From contig JAEYWK010000074.1 of assembly GCA_023431345.1 (NCBI GenBank), positions 1 to 64,000 on the forward strand: a DNA stretch of 64,000 nucleotides. The letters run 5' to 3'. Origin of the DNA: Pseudomonadota bacterium (GTDB lineage: Bacteria; Myxococcota_A; Polyangia; Polyangiales; Polyangiaceae). The position numbers and the translations under genes are program-made. Every line of letters starts with the position of its first letter. Position 1 is the first letter of the stretch. The notes beneath the pieces are model-generated. The model did not search any database. It was given only the letters and a program-made list of their open reading frames with translations, and was not told the DNA's origin. Shown here piece by piece: positions 16,402 through 24,186 of the stretch.

Positions 16402-17580
16402 ATGAGCCAGGGCTCGCGACCGGCCAAGCGGCGCGCTTGGCTCCGGGTCTTCGCTTGGCTCGCGCTGGCAACCTGCGCGCTGCTCACGCTGGGGCTCGTC
16501 GACGCCTGGGCCGCCCTCGGCACGAAGCCGCAGGGTGCGCGCCAGGCGCGCATCGAAAGCTCGCCGCAGTTCCGAGGCGGCACGTTCGTCGACACCATCC
16601 CGCGCGTGGAGCCAGACCTGCTGGCGGTCTCGATGCGCTGGTTCAAGGGCGTCGAGCACAGTCAGCCCACGGCGCCGCTGCCGATCATCATGCGCCGCGC
16701 GGGCGAATTCGCCGCTGCACCGAGCGCGCTACGCATCACTTGGTTCGGTCATTCGACGTTGCTGGTCGAAATCGAAGGGCGACGCGTGCTGCTCGATCCG
16801 GTGTGGAGCGAGCGCTGCTCTCCGTCGCGCTTCGTCGGACCGAAGCGCTTCCACCCGGTGCCACTCGAGCAGGGCGCGCTGCCGCGCGTGGACGCAGTCC
16901 TGATCTCCCACGACCATTTCGATCACCTCGACTACCGCTCGGTCCTCGAGCTCGCCAAACAGAACCCACTGTTCGTCGTGCCGCTCGGGGTCGGCGCGCA
17001 CCTCGAGTACTGGGGCGTGAAACCCGAGCAGATCCGCGAGCTCGACTGGTGGCAGGAGACATCGCTCGGCGCGCTCAGGCTGGTCGCGACGCCCGCGCGA
17101 CACTTCTCCGGACGCGGGCTCGGCGCCGATCGCACCCTCTGGTCCGGCTGGGCCATGATCGGCGAGGAGCGGCGCGTGTACTACAGCGGAGACACGGCGA
17201 TGTTCGAAGGCTTCGCGCAGATCGGGGAGCGGCTCGGCCCCTTCGACGCCACCTTGATCGAGGCGGGCGCGTACGACGCCATGTGGGCCGACGTCCATCT
17301 CGGCCCCGAGCAAGCAGTGGCCGCGCACCAAGCCGCGCGCGGCCGCGTGCTCTTCCCGGTTCACTGGGTCACCTTCGACCTCGCGCTGCATTCCTGGGTC
17401 GAGCCGATGGAGCGCGTCCTCGCCGCAGCGCGACTCGCCAACGTCACCGTCGTCACCCCCAAGCCCGGTCAAAGCATCGACCCGCTCGCGCCCCCCGAGC
17501 CCGAGCGCTGGTGGCCACGAACACCCTGGAAGACCGCGAGCGAGGCGCCCGTCGTCTCTTCGGGGCTCCCGCCACACTGA
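16402..17580 (+). CDS. membrane-anchored MBL-fold hydrolase (NAPE-PLD/UlaG-like)
   Basis: A 392-residue protein with an N-terminal membrane segment (VFAWLALATCALLTLGLVDAW, about 15-35) and a metallo-beta-lactamase fold. The metal motif is HDHFDH (residues 170-175), preceded by ITWFGHSTLLVEIEGRRVLLDPVW and PSRFVGPKRFHPVPL, with further ligands in VATPARHFSGRG, YYSGDTAMFEGF and FPVHWVTFDLALHSW. This combination is typical of the N-acyl-phosphatidylethanolamine phospholipase D-like branch, which hydrolyses phosphodiester lipids, although bacterial members are mostly untested. It is transcribed on its own, convergent with purC. Confidence 0.88.
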   Translation: MSQGSRPAKRRAWLRVFAWLALATCALLTLGLVDAWAALGTKPQGARQARIESSPQFRGGTFVDTIPRVEPDLLAVSMRWFKGVEHSQPTAPLPIIMRRAGEFAAAPSALRITWFGHSTLLVEIEGRRVLLDPVWSERCSPSRFVGPKRFHPVPLEQGALPRVDAVLISHDHFDHLDYRSVLELAKQNPLFVVPLGVGAHLEYWGVKPEQIRELDWWQETSLGALRLVATPARHFSGRGLGADRTLWSGWAMIGEERRVYYSGDTAMFEGFAQIGERLGPFDATLIEAGAYDAMWADVHLGPEQAVAAHQAARGRVLFPVHWVTFDLALHSWVEPMERVLAAARLANVTVVTPKPGQSIDPLAPPEPERWWPRTPWKTASEAPVVSSGLPPH

Positions 17581-17608
17581 CCGCACCTCGGCGCGTCGGC
17601 AGCGCGCT

Positions 17609-17631
17609 CCGGCGCCCGTGTCCGGCGCCGG
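17609..17631. terminator. GC-rich hairpin between convergent genes
   Basis: CCGGCGCC (17609-17616) and GGCGCCGG (17624-17631) form an 8-bp perfect stem with a 7-base loop in the 54-base gap between the MBL hydrolase (plus strand) and purC (minus strand, stop at 17635). It is placed to end transcription from both sides but has no T-run, so Rho or simple blocking may be involved. Confidence 0.4.
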
Positions 17632-17634
17632 TCG

Positions 17635-18618
17635 CTAGACCTGAAACCCAGCCCGCTGCAGGTTGCGCGCCATACGCGCGATCGGCTCTTCGACGTTGGG
17701 TACGAAGGGCGCTCCCGTGATGCGCTCCACGGCTTCGATGTAGCGCCGCACCGACTCGACGCGGATGTCATCGGGGATGGGCGGGACGGCGCCTTCGCCG
17801 CGGAAGCCCTGGCTAGCGAGGTAGCGGCGCAGGTATTCCTTGTCGAAGCTCTCCGGATCTTGGCCGGCAGCGAAGCGCTCCTCGTAGCTGCTCGCGTACC
17901 AAAAGCGCGACGAATCCGGGGTGTGGATCTCGTCGATCAAGATGATCTCGCCCTCGGGCGTCTTGCCGAACTCGTACTTGGTGTCGACCAAGATCAGGCC
18001 GCGCTCGGCGCAGACGCGCTGCCCTTCACGGAACAGCGCCATCGCGAGCTCAGCGGCGCGATCGAAGTCGGCGGCGGGCATGCCCGATATCTGCAAGATC
18101 TCGGCGCGCGACGCCGAGACGTCGTGGTCGCCCTTGGGCGCCTTCGTGCTGGGCGTCAAGATCGGCTCCGCCAGCTTCTGGTGCTTCTTCATGCCGCTCG
18201 GCAGCTGATGCCCGCAGAACTCGCGCTTGCCCTGCTCGTAGTGGACCCAGATGCTGGTAGACGTAGTGCCCGTCAGGTACGCGCGCACCACCATCTCGAC
18301 CGGGACGAGCTGGCATTCGCGTGCCACGAGCACGTTCGGATCGGGCACGCTGAGCACGTGGTTGGGAGCGATGTGACGGGTCTTCTCGAACCACCACGAC
18401 GCCGCGAAGCCGAGCACCTGGCCCTTCAGCGGTAGCGTGCCGAGCTCGCGGTCGAACGCGCTGATGCGATCGGTCGCGATGATGACTCGGCGACCATCTG
18501 CGGTCGTGTAGTTGTCGCGCGCCTTGCCTTCGTACTTGCGACCCAAGCCCTGAAAATCCGTTCCCTTGAGCGGGTGGGCGAGAGCTTGCCGGAGGGCGTC
18601 GGTGGCTGAGCTGGTCAC
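17635..18618 (-). CDS. purC: phosphoribosylaminoimidazole-succinocarboxamide synthase
   Basis: A 327-residue SAICAR synthetase, the purine-biosynthesis enzyme that joins aspartate to CAIR using ATP. Visible landmarks are RKYEGKARDNY, VIIATDRISAFDRELGTLPLKG, VVRAYLTGTTSTSIW, the EPILTPSTKAPKGDHDVSAS motif and ILVDTKYEFGKTPEGEIILIDEIHTPDSSR. The length fits the longer bacterial/eukaryotic form. I prefer the GTG at 18618 because upstream in-frame residues are not protein-like for this family. It stands alone, divergent from the histidine kinase. Confidence 0.96.
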   Translation of the reverse strand: MTSSATDALRQALAHPLKGTDFQGLGRKYEGKARDNYTTADGRRVIIATDRISAFDRELGTLPLKGQVLGFAASWWFEKTRHIAPNHVLSVPDPNVLVARECQLVPVEMVVRAYLTGTTSTSIWVHYEQGKREFCGHQLPSGMKKHQKLAEPILTPSTKAPKGDHDVSASRAEILQISGMPAADFDRAAELAMALFREGQRVCAERGLILVDTKYEFGKTPEGEIILIDEIHTPDSSRFWYASSYEERFAAGQDPESFDKEYLRRYLASQGFRGEGAVPPIPDDIRVESVRRYIEAVERITGAPFVPNVEEPIARMARNLQRAGFQV

Positions 18619-18765
18619 GGCGCCGCCTATATCACGGCCCCGTGGCTGGTCCAGCTGACTCCTCACGGGCGCTCACGAAATCACGGCTGTTCTCGGCAAA
18701 TCGATTACCATGCAGACACGTCGCTGCGAGTTGCGGTATTAATTTTCGATCGAGCGTAGGGCGCG

Positions 18766-20358
18766 ATGCGAGAAGACGACCAACGCCTACTGCAAGCAAT
18801 TCGCGTAGGAAACATCGGCATTTTCGACCACGACCACACGGTCGGCGTCATCTATTGGTCGCCCGAGCTGCGGCGCATGTACGGCTGGAGCCCTGAAGAG
18901 CCCGCCACGCTCCCCAAAATCATCGCTCAAGTGTACCCGAGCGACGCGGAGCGCGTGGGCCAGGCCCTCCGTCGCTCCCACGACCCCAGCGGAGATGGCT
19001 TGTTCGACATCGAGCACCGCATCATCGACCGCAGCGGCGCCGTGCGCTGGGTGCAGGTGCGATCCATGAGCTACTTCGCCAGCGATGACGGCCCGCCGCG
19101 CGTCGTCCGCAGCATCGGAGCGGTGCAGGACGTTACCGAGCGCCGCGCGGCGGAAGAGCGGCTGCGGGTGCTCGAGGCGCAGCTGGTGCATGCCCAGAAG
19201 CTGGAGTCGATTGGCCGCCTGGCAGGCGGCGTGGCGCACGACTTCAACAACCTGCTCACGGTCATCTCGGGTGGCATCGAGCTGAGCCTGTCCGCGCTCG
19301 CCTCCGGTGAGCCCGACCGCGCGTACCTCGCCGACGCCGCGGAAGCGGTGCGCTCGGCCACGCTGCTCACGCGCCAACTGCTGACCTTCTCCCGCAAAGG
19401 TGCGATCTCGCCGAGAGCGCTCGACGTCGGCGCCGCGATCAGCCGCATCCAGAAGATGGTCCTGCGCTTGCTCGGTGAGGACGTGACGCTGCGGACGACC
19501 TGCGCTCCCGACTTGAGCGCGGTTTGGTTCGACCCGACCCAGCTCGAGCAAATCGTCATCAACTTGGCGGTCAACGCGCGCGATGCGATGCCGAGCGGAG
19601 GAACGCTCAGCATCGATGTCTCGAACGTCGAGGTGCCGAGTAGCGCGGCGCACGCCGACCTCCAGCCGGGCCGCTACGTGCAGGTGGTGGTGACAGACAC
19701 AGGCGTGGGCATGACGGAGGAGGTGCAAGCCCACTTGTTCGAGCCTTTTTTCACCACCAAGGAAGCTGGCAGAGGCACCGGCCTCGGCCTACCCATGGTC
19801 TACGGCGCGCTGAAGCAGCACGGCGGGTGGCTCGAGGTCGCGTCGGAGGTCGCACGCGGCACGACCGTCAAGGTGTACCTGCCCGCGACGGACGCTTCGC
19901 CGTCGTCCGAGCCTCGCCCGGTGGCGCGCAGCAGCCAGCAGCGCCTCGCCAGCATCTTGCTCGTCGAGGACGACACCAAGGTCGGGGCCTTCGCCAAGAC
20001 GGTGCTCACGCTGCGCGGACACACCGTCCACACCTTTTCGCGCGGCGACGCCGCGCTGGCCGCCCTGCCCACGCTCGAGCCGCGCCCCGAGCTGCTGATC
20101 ACGGACGTGGTGATGCCCGGTATGGATGGGGGCACACTAGCGGAGCGAGTCAGGCAGGCATTGCCAGGGCTGCCGGTGCTCTTCGTCTCGGGCTACACCC
20201 CCAGCGCCATTGCCCAGCGTGGCCTGCCCTTCGAAGGCAGCGAGCTGCTGGCAAAACCATACTCAGCCGAGCAGCTCGCCGAGCGAGCTCAAGAGCTGCT
20301 CGAGCGGGCGGCCATCATACGCTCGTCGGCTGCCCCGCTCGCTTCCAGTAGTTGCTGA
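18766..20358 (+). CDS. hybrid sensor histidine kinase (PAS - HisKA - HATPase - receiver)
   Basis: A 530-residue soluble protein. A PAS fold occupies about residues 15-125 (IYWSPELRRMYGWSPEEP, VRWVQVRSMSY, QDVTERRAAEERLR). The HisKA helix carries the phospho-acceptor His158 in AGGVAHDFNNLLTVI. The ATPase domain has NLAVNARDAMPSGG (N box), DTGVGM and GRGTGLGL. After a Ser/Pro linker, a receiver domain (about 395-515) has Asp447 in LLITDVVMPGMDG as the phosphorylation site and a conserved Lys in LLAKPYS. There is no membrane segment. No DNA-binding partner is next to it, so phosphoryl transfer probably goes to a distant protein. Its 3' end overlaps the convergent gene by 44 bases. Confidence 0.94.
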   Translation: MREDDQRLLQAIRVGNIGIFDHDHTVGVIYWSPELRRMYGWSPEEPATLPKIIAQVYPSDAERVGQALRRSHDPSGDGLFDIEHRIIDRSGAVRWVQVRSMSYFASDDGPPRVVRSIGAVQDVTERRAAEERLRVLEAQLVHAQKLESIGRLAGGVAHDFNNLLTVISGGIELSLSALASGEPDRAYLADAAEAVRSATLLTRQLLTFSRKGAISPRALDVGAAISRIQKMVLRLLGEDVTLRTTCAPDLSAVWFDPTQLEQIVINLAVNARDAMPSGGTLSIDVSNVEVPSSAAHADLQPGRYVQVVVTDTGVGMTEEVQAHLFEPFFTTKEAGRGTGLGLPMVYGALKQHGGWLEVASEVARGTTVKVYLPATDASPSSEPRPVARSSQQRLASILLVEDDTKVGAFAKTVLTLRGHTVHTFSRGDAALAALPTLEPRPELLITDVVMPGMDGGTLAERVRQALPGLPVLFVSGYTPSAIAQRGLPFEGSELLAKPYSAEQLAERAQELLERAAIIRSSAAPLASSSC

Positions 20359-20728
20359 TCGCGGTCAAGAGCTCATCGGACGAGAGCCGGAACAGGACGA
20401 AGTCTTGCCGCTGAGTATCGAGCGTATCCAAGTGCGCCTGCCGCGCCGCGGTGTCGTCGGCCAGCGCGGGGTCCGGCAGCAGGGCCGCCGTCGACTGCGC
20501 CGCGTTGGCGACCGCGTTCAGCTTCAGCGCGCGCAGCGCCGAGACGAGCTCCGCGAGCGGGATGGTGCCCTCGTAAAAGCGACGAAAGCCGCCCTGCGCG
20601 ATGACCTGGTGCGAAGAAAAGGCCACGAGCGCCACCTGCTCTTGCGGCGTCAGGCTCGCTAGGCCGAGCGCGGCGGCGCGCTGCGACAATTTGGCCAGAA
20701 TCGACTCGGTTCGGTCATGCTGAGGCAT
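20315..20728 (-). CDS. DUF4375 / DMP19-like protein
   Basis: A 137-residue, mostly helical protein from the ATG at 20728 (MPQHDRTESILAKL). The stretch LTPQEQVALVAFSSHQVIAQ then GGFRRFYEG, followed by a helix ALRALKLNAVANAAQ, resembles the NGGF.QFF core of the DUF4375 (DMP19-like) domain. The function of that family is not settled; some members are linked to antitoxin or immunity contexts. Its last 44 bases overlap the end of the convergent histidine kinase gene. The family call is moderate. Confidence 0.6.
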   Translation of the reverse strand: MPQHDRTESILAKLSQRAAALGLASLTPQEQVALVAFSSHQVIAQGGFRRFYEGTIPLAELVSALRALKLNAVANAAQSTAALLPDPALADDTAARQAHLDTLDTQRQDFVLFRLSSDELLTAISNYWKRAGQPTSV

Positions 20729-20805
20729 CGAAGGGGGCGGGCGCGTACCACGAGCCACCGCCTTGCTCAAGCCGCGCTTCGACGCCGAGCGCCGTCACCG
20801 GACGT

Positions 20806-22269
20806 TCAGCCCGCGAGGTTATCTCCGAGGTCATCGCCGAACGTGGCGCCGTCGCGCCGGCGGGAGCTCGGCCCGAGCTCGATGAAGCGGGCCACCCCGA
20901 TCTCCTGGAGGAAGGGGCGGTCGTGACTGGCAACCAAGAGCCCGCCCGGCCACGCGCGGAGCGCCGCCACGAGCGCGCGCTGACCGAGCAAATCGAGGCT
21001 GAACGTCGGCTCATCGAGCACCAGCAGCTCTGGCGCGGGTGAGCGGTGAAAGAGCTGAATCAAAGCCGCCCGCGTGCGCTCGCCAGGGCTCAGCGACGAG
21101 AGCGCCCGCTGCGCCAGTGCGAGCGGGAAGCGGTGCGCGACCAGCCAGCGCGACATCACCTCGTCGTCAGCCTCGGGGTGCTCGGCGCGAAGCAGCTGAA
21201 TCAACGACTCGCCCCGCAGCCAGTCGCGCGCCCCCTGGGAGATGGCCCCGATTCGGCGCAAGTCCGCCCAGGCCGTGCCCTCGGTGGGCGCGCGCCGCCC
21301 GAGCGCGGTCTCGAGCAAGGTCGACTTGCCAGCGCCATTCGGCCCCACGACGGCGACCCGCTCTCGCTCGAGCGCCAGGTGAAGCCCTTCGAACAGGCAA
21401 CGCGAACCGCTCTCGGCCGCCAAGCCGCGCAAGCGTAGGCAAGGTCCGCTCGACTTCGGCAGCGTGGGGGGCTCGAGCGCCAGCGCCAGTCGCACGCCGA
21501 GCGCGCGCCGCGAGGCTTTGCAGAAAGAGCGCAGCGCGGCGAGGCGGGCCTCGCGCAAGCCAGCGAGCTTACCGTGACTGACCTGAGCGTCGCTCCGCTT
21601 CTGATTCAAGCGGATGCGCGGCGTGGCACGGTCGAGCTCGCGGCAGCGCCCCTGGCGCTTCTTGCGTGCCTTGCGGCGCTCAGCGAGCGCCTCGTGTTCG
21701 TGCACGGCCGCGAGCCGCCCGAGCTGCGCGAGGTAGCTCTGCTCGACTCGCTCGTGCTCACGTTCGAGCTCGGCGTCGAGCTCCGGAAGCGAGCCACGGA
21801 AATAACGGCAGCCTCCTTCGCTGACGACGAAGAAATGCCGAAAATCACCCAATAAGCGCCGATCGTGTGAGGCCACGAGCAAGCAGCCGCGAAAGCGGGA
21901 GAGCCAGCCCCGCAGCCACGCGACCGCCTCGTCGTCGAGATCTTCGGTCGGCTCGTCGAGGAGCAAGATCTCGGCGCCGGAAGCGCGCGCGCGCTCCAGC
22001 GCGCGGCGACGGAGCTCGCCCTGGCTCGCCGCCACCCCATCCTGCGCGGGGATTTGGGGCACGAGCACGGGCCGGCTGGAGCTCCGTACGCGACCTGCCG
22101 AGAGCGCGACCTCACCGGCCAGCGCCGCGAGCAGCGTCGACTTGCCAGCGCCGTTGCGCCCCACCAGCGCCACGCGCTCGTCCGTCAAGCTCAGCTCGAG
22201 CTGCTGGAAGAGCCGCCGCCCGCCGGGCGTGGCCAGCGAAATGCCCAAGGCTTCTAGCGAGGCGGTCAT
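20806..22269 (-). CDS. ABC-F family ATPase (Uup/EttA-like)
   Basis: A 487-residue protein with two ABC domains in one chain and no membrane segments, the layout of ABC-F proteins that act on ribosomes. Domain 1 has Walker A GRNGAGKST (about residue 37) and Walker B EILLLDEPTEDLD. Domain 2 has GPNGAGKST, signature LSPGERTR and LLVLDEPTFSLD. Between them is a basic Arg/Lys-rich linker (EALAERRKARKKRQGR) typical of the family. The first signature is degenerate (SQGELRRRALERA). The ATG at 22269 overlaps the hflX stop by ATGA, so translation is coupled to hflX, itself a ribosome-associated GTPase. That supports a joint role in rescuing or splitting stalled ribosomes. Confidence 0.9.
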   Translation of the reverse strand: MTASLEALGISLATPGGRRLFQQLELSLTDERVALVGRNGAGKSTLLAALAGEVALSAGRVRSSSRPVLVPQIPAQDGVAASQGELRRRALERARASGAEILLLDEPTEDLDDEAVAWLRGWLSRFRGCLLVASHDRRLLGDFRHFFVVSEGGCRYFRGSLPELDAELEREHERVEQSYLAQLGRLAAVHEHEALAERRKARKKRQGRCRELDRATPRIRLNQKRSDAQVSHGKLAGLREARLAALRSFCKASRRALGVRLALALEPPTLPKSSGPCLRLRGLAAESGSRCLFEGLHLALERERVAVVGPNGAGKSTLLETALGRRAPTEGTAWADLRRIGAISQGARDWLRGESLIQLLRAEHPEADDEVMSRWLVAHRFPLALAQRALSSLSPGERTRAALIQLFHRSPAPELLVLDEPTFSLDLLGQRALVAALRAWPGGLLVASHDRPFLQEIGVARFIELGPSSRRRDGATFGDDLGDNLAG

Positions 22270-23639
22270 ACGCTTCGGGCTCCATGGGCCGCCAAGCGAG
22301 ACACGACCGACGCCGGTCCCTGGAGCTGCAGCGTGAGCCCGGCCTCCGACGCCACGCTGTGAAGCACCCGGCAATGAGCGTAGATGAACGGCAACGCTTC
22401 GATGGCCGAGTACGGAACGAAGGCCGTCACCTCCTCCGAATGCGACCGGACGGCGCCCAGCAGCGCGGCCTCGAGCGCGCGCACCGACGCCCGATCGGAG
22501 CTGCTGAGCAGTGCCCACGGCCGCCCGCCGCTCAGGCGGTCGAGCTCTCCGACGGAGGGCGCGCTCGGCAGGCGATCGGCTTTGTTGAACACGAAGAAGC
22601 GCGGCGCGGCGCCGGCCCCCAACTTGTCGATGAGCTCGAGGGTGGTTTGCACATGGGCCTCTCGCTCGTGGTCCGAGACGTCGACCACGATCACGAGCAG
22701 GTCAGCGTCTACGATCTCCGCCAAGGTCGACTCGAAGCTGGCCAGCAGTCGCGTGGGGAGCCGGCGGATGAAGCCGACCGTGTCGCTGAGCACCACCTCT
22801 CCCCCGTGCCTCGTCAAGCAACGCGAAGTGGTGTCGAGCGTTTCGAACGGCATGTCACGAGCGGATAGCTCTGCCGCCGTGAGGGCGTTCATGAGCGACG
22901 TCTTGCCGGCGTTGGTGTAGCCGACGAGCACCAGCGAGCGACACTCGGCGCGCCCCTGACGCTGGGTTCGCGCCGCGGTTTCCATCCGGCGCAGCGCCTT
23001 TTTCAGCTCCGCGAGGCGACCGTCGAGCTTGCGCGCGAGCAGCTCCGAGGCGGTCTCACCCGGGCCACGCGCGGCTTTTTGTCCACCGGTCTGCTGATCC
23101 ATGTCCAAGCCCACGCCGCGAATGCGCGGCCTGAGGTACTCGAGCTGGGCTATTTCGACTTGGATCTTCGCCCGCCGTGTCCTGGCGTGGCGCAAGAACA
23201 CGTTGAGAATGACGGCTTCGCGATCGCAAACGGCGATGCCGGCTACGTCTTCGAGGTTGCGCATCTGCGACGGTGAAAGCTCGGCGTCGAGCACGAGCAT
23301 GCTCGCCCCACTGCCGCGCGCCCTCGCTGCCAGGTCCTCGGCGAGGCCCCTGCCGAGCAGCGTACGGGGATGCGGCGCGCTCAGATGACAGATCTCGTGG
23401 CCGACGATCTGCCCGCCCTGGCTGCGCACCAGCGCCAAGATCTCTGCCAACTGCGCGCTGCGCACGAGCGGATCACGCTCGGCGCCAACGGACGCGACGT
23501 AACACGTCGCTTGCGCGGGCGTAGTTGCTGCTGCCGACCGCCGCGCCTCGAACGACGCCACCAGCTGCTCCAGCTGGCCCTCGTCCGCGAGCGGCACCTC
23601 CGCGTGCTCGGCCACCGGCTTCGAGCTGAACTTCATCAT
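22266..23639 (-). CDS. hflX: GTPase HflX
   Basis: A 457-residue GTP-binding protein known to split stalled ribosomes under stress. The HflX-specific N-terminal domain is seen in VGHEICHLSAPHPRTLLGRG, RTRRAKIQVEIAQLEYLRPR and QKAARGPGETASELL. The G domain has G1 GYTNAGKTSLMNAL, G3 DTVGFIRRLPTRL and G4 NKAD. I chose the ATG at 23639 because GGAGTGGAGA lies 9 bases upstream; an ATG at 23636 is equally possible. It is followed by an overlapping ABC-F gene and diverges from the leuA leader region. Confidence 0.95.
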   Translation of the reverse strand: MMKFSSKPVAEHAEVPLADEGQLEQLVASFEARRSAAATTPAQATCYVASVGAERDPLVRSAQLAEILALVRSQGGQIVGHEICHLSAPHPRTLLGRGLAEDLAARARGSGASMLVLDAELSPSQMRNLEDVAGIAVCDREAVILNVFLRHARTRRAKIQVEIAQLEYLRPRIRGVGLDMDQQTGGQKAARGPGETASELLARKLDGRLAELKKALRRMETAARTQRQGRAECRSLVLVGYTNAGKTSLMNALTAAELSARDMPFETLDTTSRCLTRHGGEVVLSDTVGFIRRLPTRLLASFESTLAEIVDADLLVIVVDVSDHEREAHVQTTLELIDKLGAGAAPRFFVFNKADRLPSAPSVGELDRLSGGRPWALLSSSDRASVRALEAALLGAVRSHSEEVTAFVPYSAIEALPFIYAHCRVLHSVASEAGLTLQLQGPASVVSRLAAHGARSV

Positions 23640-23965
23640 GCAAAATCTCCACTCCCCCCGAATCAAAAAAGCGACAAACCACGGCAATTTCGCCATCCGC
23701 AGGGGATGGCAAACGATGCGTTCGTCGGTTCGTGGGCGCGCGCGGGAGAACGCCCGTCGGCTGCGACCGTCGATGCGGGCGCTGCGTCAGGCCAACGTGC
23801 TCCGTCTTGCCCAGAACCGGCGAGCGAGAGACCGCACCGCACGCTGAAGCGTGCGACCTCGGCCCCGAACGACTCGCCTCAGCGGGTCTTAGACGAACAC
23901 GTACATGCGCATAGCGGGTTCAATCTAGCTCGCTCTTCGCAGACGGCAAGGGCAGCCCGCAAAGT

Positions 23966-23993
23966 TTGACAAGCGGCGCCAAAAAACTATCCT
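23966..23993 (+). promoter_or_regulatory. strong sigma-70-type promoter of the leuA leader
   Basis: A perfect TTGACA at 23966-23971 is followed after 16 bases by TATCCT at 23988-23993. This is unusually consensus-like for this GC-rich sequence. Transcription should start at about 24000, immediately before the GTG of the leader peptide at 24004. Confidence 0.65.
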
Positions 23994-24003
23994 GCTCGTC
24001 AAC

Positions 24004-24069
24004 GTGAGCGTCGCGTGCTGCCTTTCTCGCCTCTCCGGGCTGCTTCTTAGCAGCGCGGGAGAGGTGTGA
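24004..24069 (+). CDS. candidate leu operon leader peptide
   Basis: A 21-codon frame from GTG 24004 to TGA 24067-24069. It contains five leucines, three of them in a row in the segment RLSGLLLSSAGEV (codons ctg, ctt, ctt), just before the start of the first hairpin arm at 24055. A short leucine-rich frame between a strong promoter and leuA is the hallmark of ribosome-mediated attenuation. There is almost no room for a Shine-Dalgarno sequence, so translation would be leaderless. It is too short to judge by composition, so confidence rests on placement. Confidence 0.55.
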   Translation: MSVACCLSRLSGLLLSSAGEV

Positions 24070-24132
24070 AACGCCGCTGAACGAAGCTTACGTAGCGTTT
24101 CTCGAACCCCTCTCCCGCAGCTTGCCGGAGAG
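24055..24132 (+). promoter_or_regulatory. alternative hairpins of a leu attenuator
   Basis: GCGGGAGAGG (24055-24064) pairs perfectly with CCTCTCCCGC (24109-24118). A second stem, GAAACGC with GCGTTTC, is nested inside. CTCTCC (24110-24115) can instead pair with GGAGAG (24127-24132), so the two structures exclude each other. The first arm overlaps the end of the leader peptide, where a ribosome waiting at the Leu codons would influence folding. No U-run follows the second hairpin, so how it would stop transcription or translation is unclear. The leuA ATG is 54 bases downstream. Confidence 0.5.
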
Positions 24133-24186
24133 AGCGTTGCAGCGTGTCGCGATCTCTTCGGCTTCTTCCACCGAACGAGGTCCCGC

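Noticed and set aside
15279..16646. 455-residue minus-strand open frame
   Set aside because: It lies antisense to the SfnB/DszC-like gene, has no recognisable motif and is Arg/Ala/Gly-rich, as expected for a shadow frame.
16323..17720. 465-residue plus-strand frame over the MBL hydrolase
   Set aside because: It is very Arg/Ala/Pro-rich and has no motif; the overlapping frame 16402-17580 carries the HDHFDH metal site.
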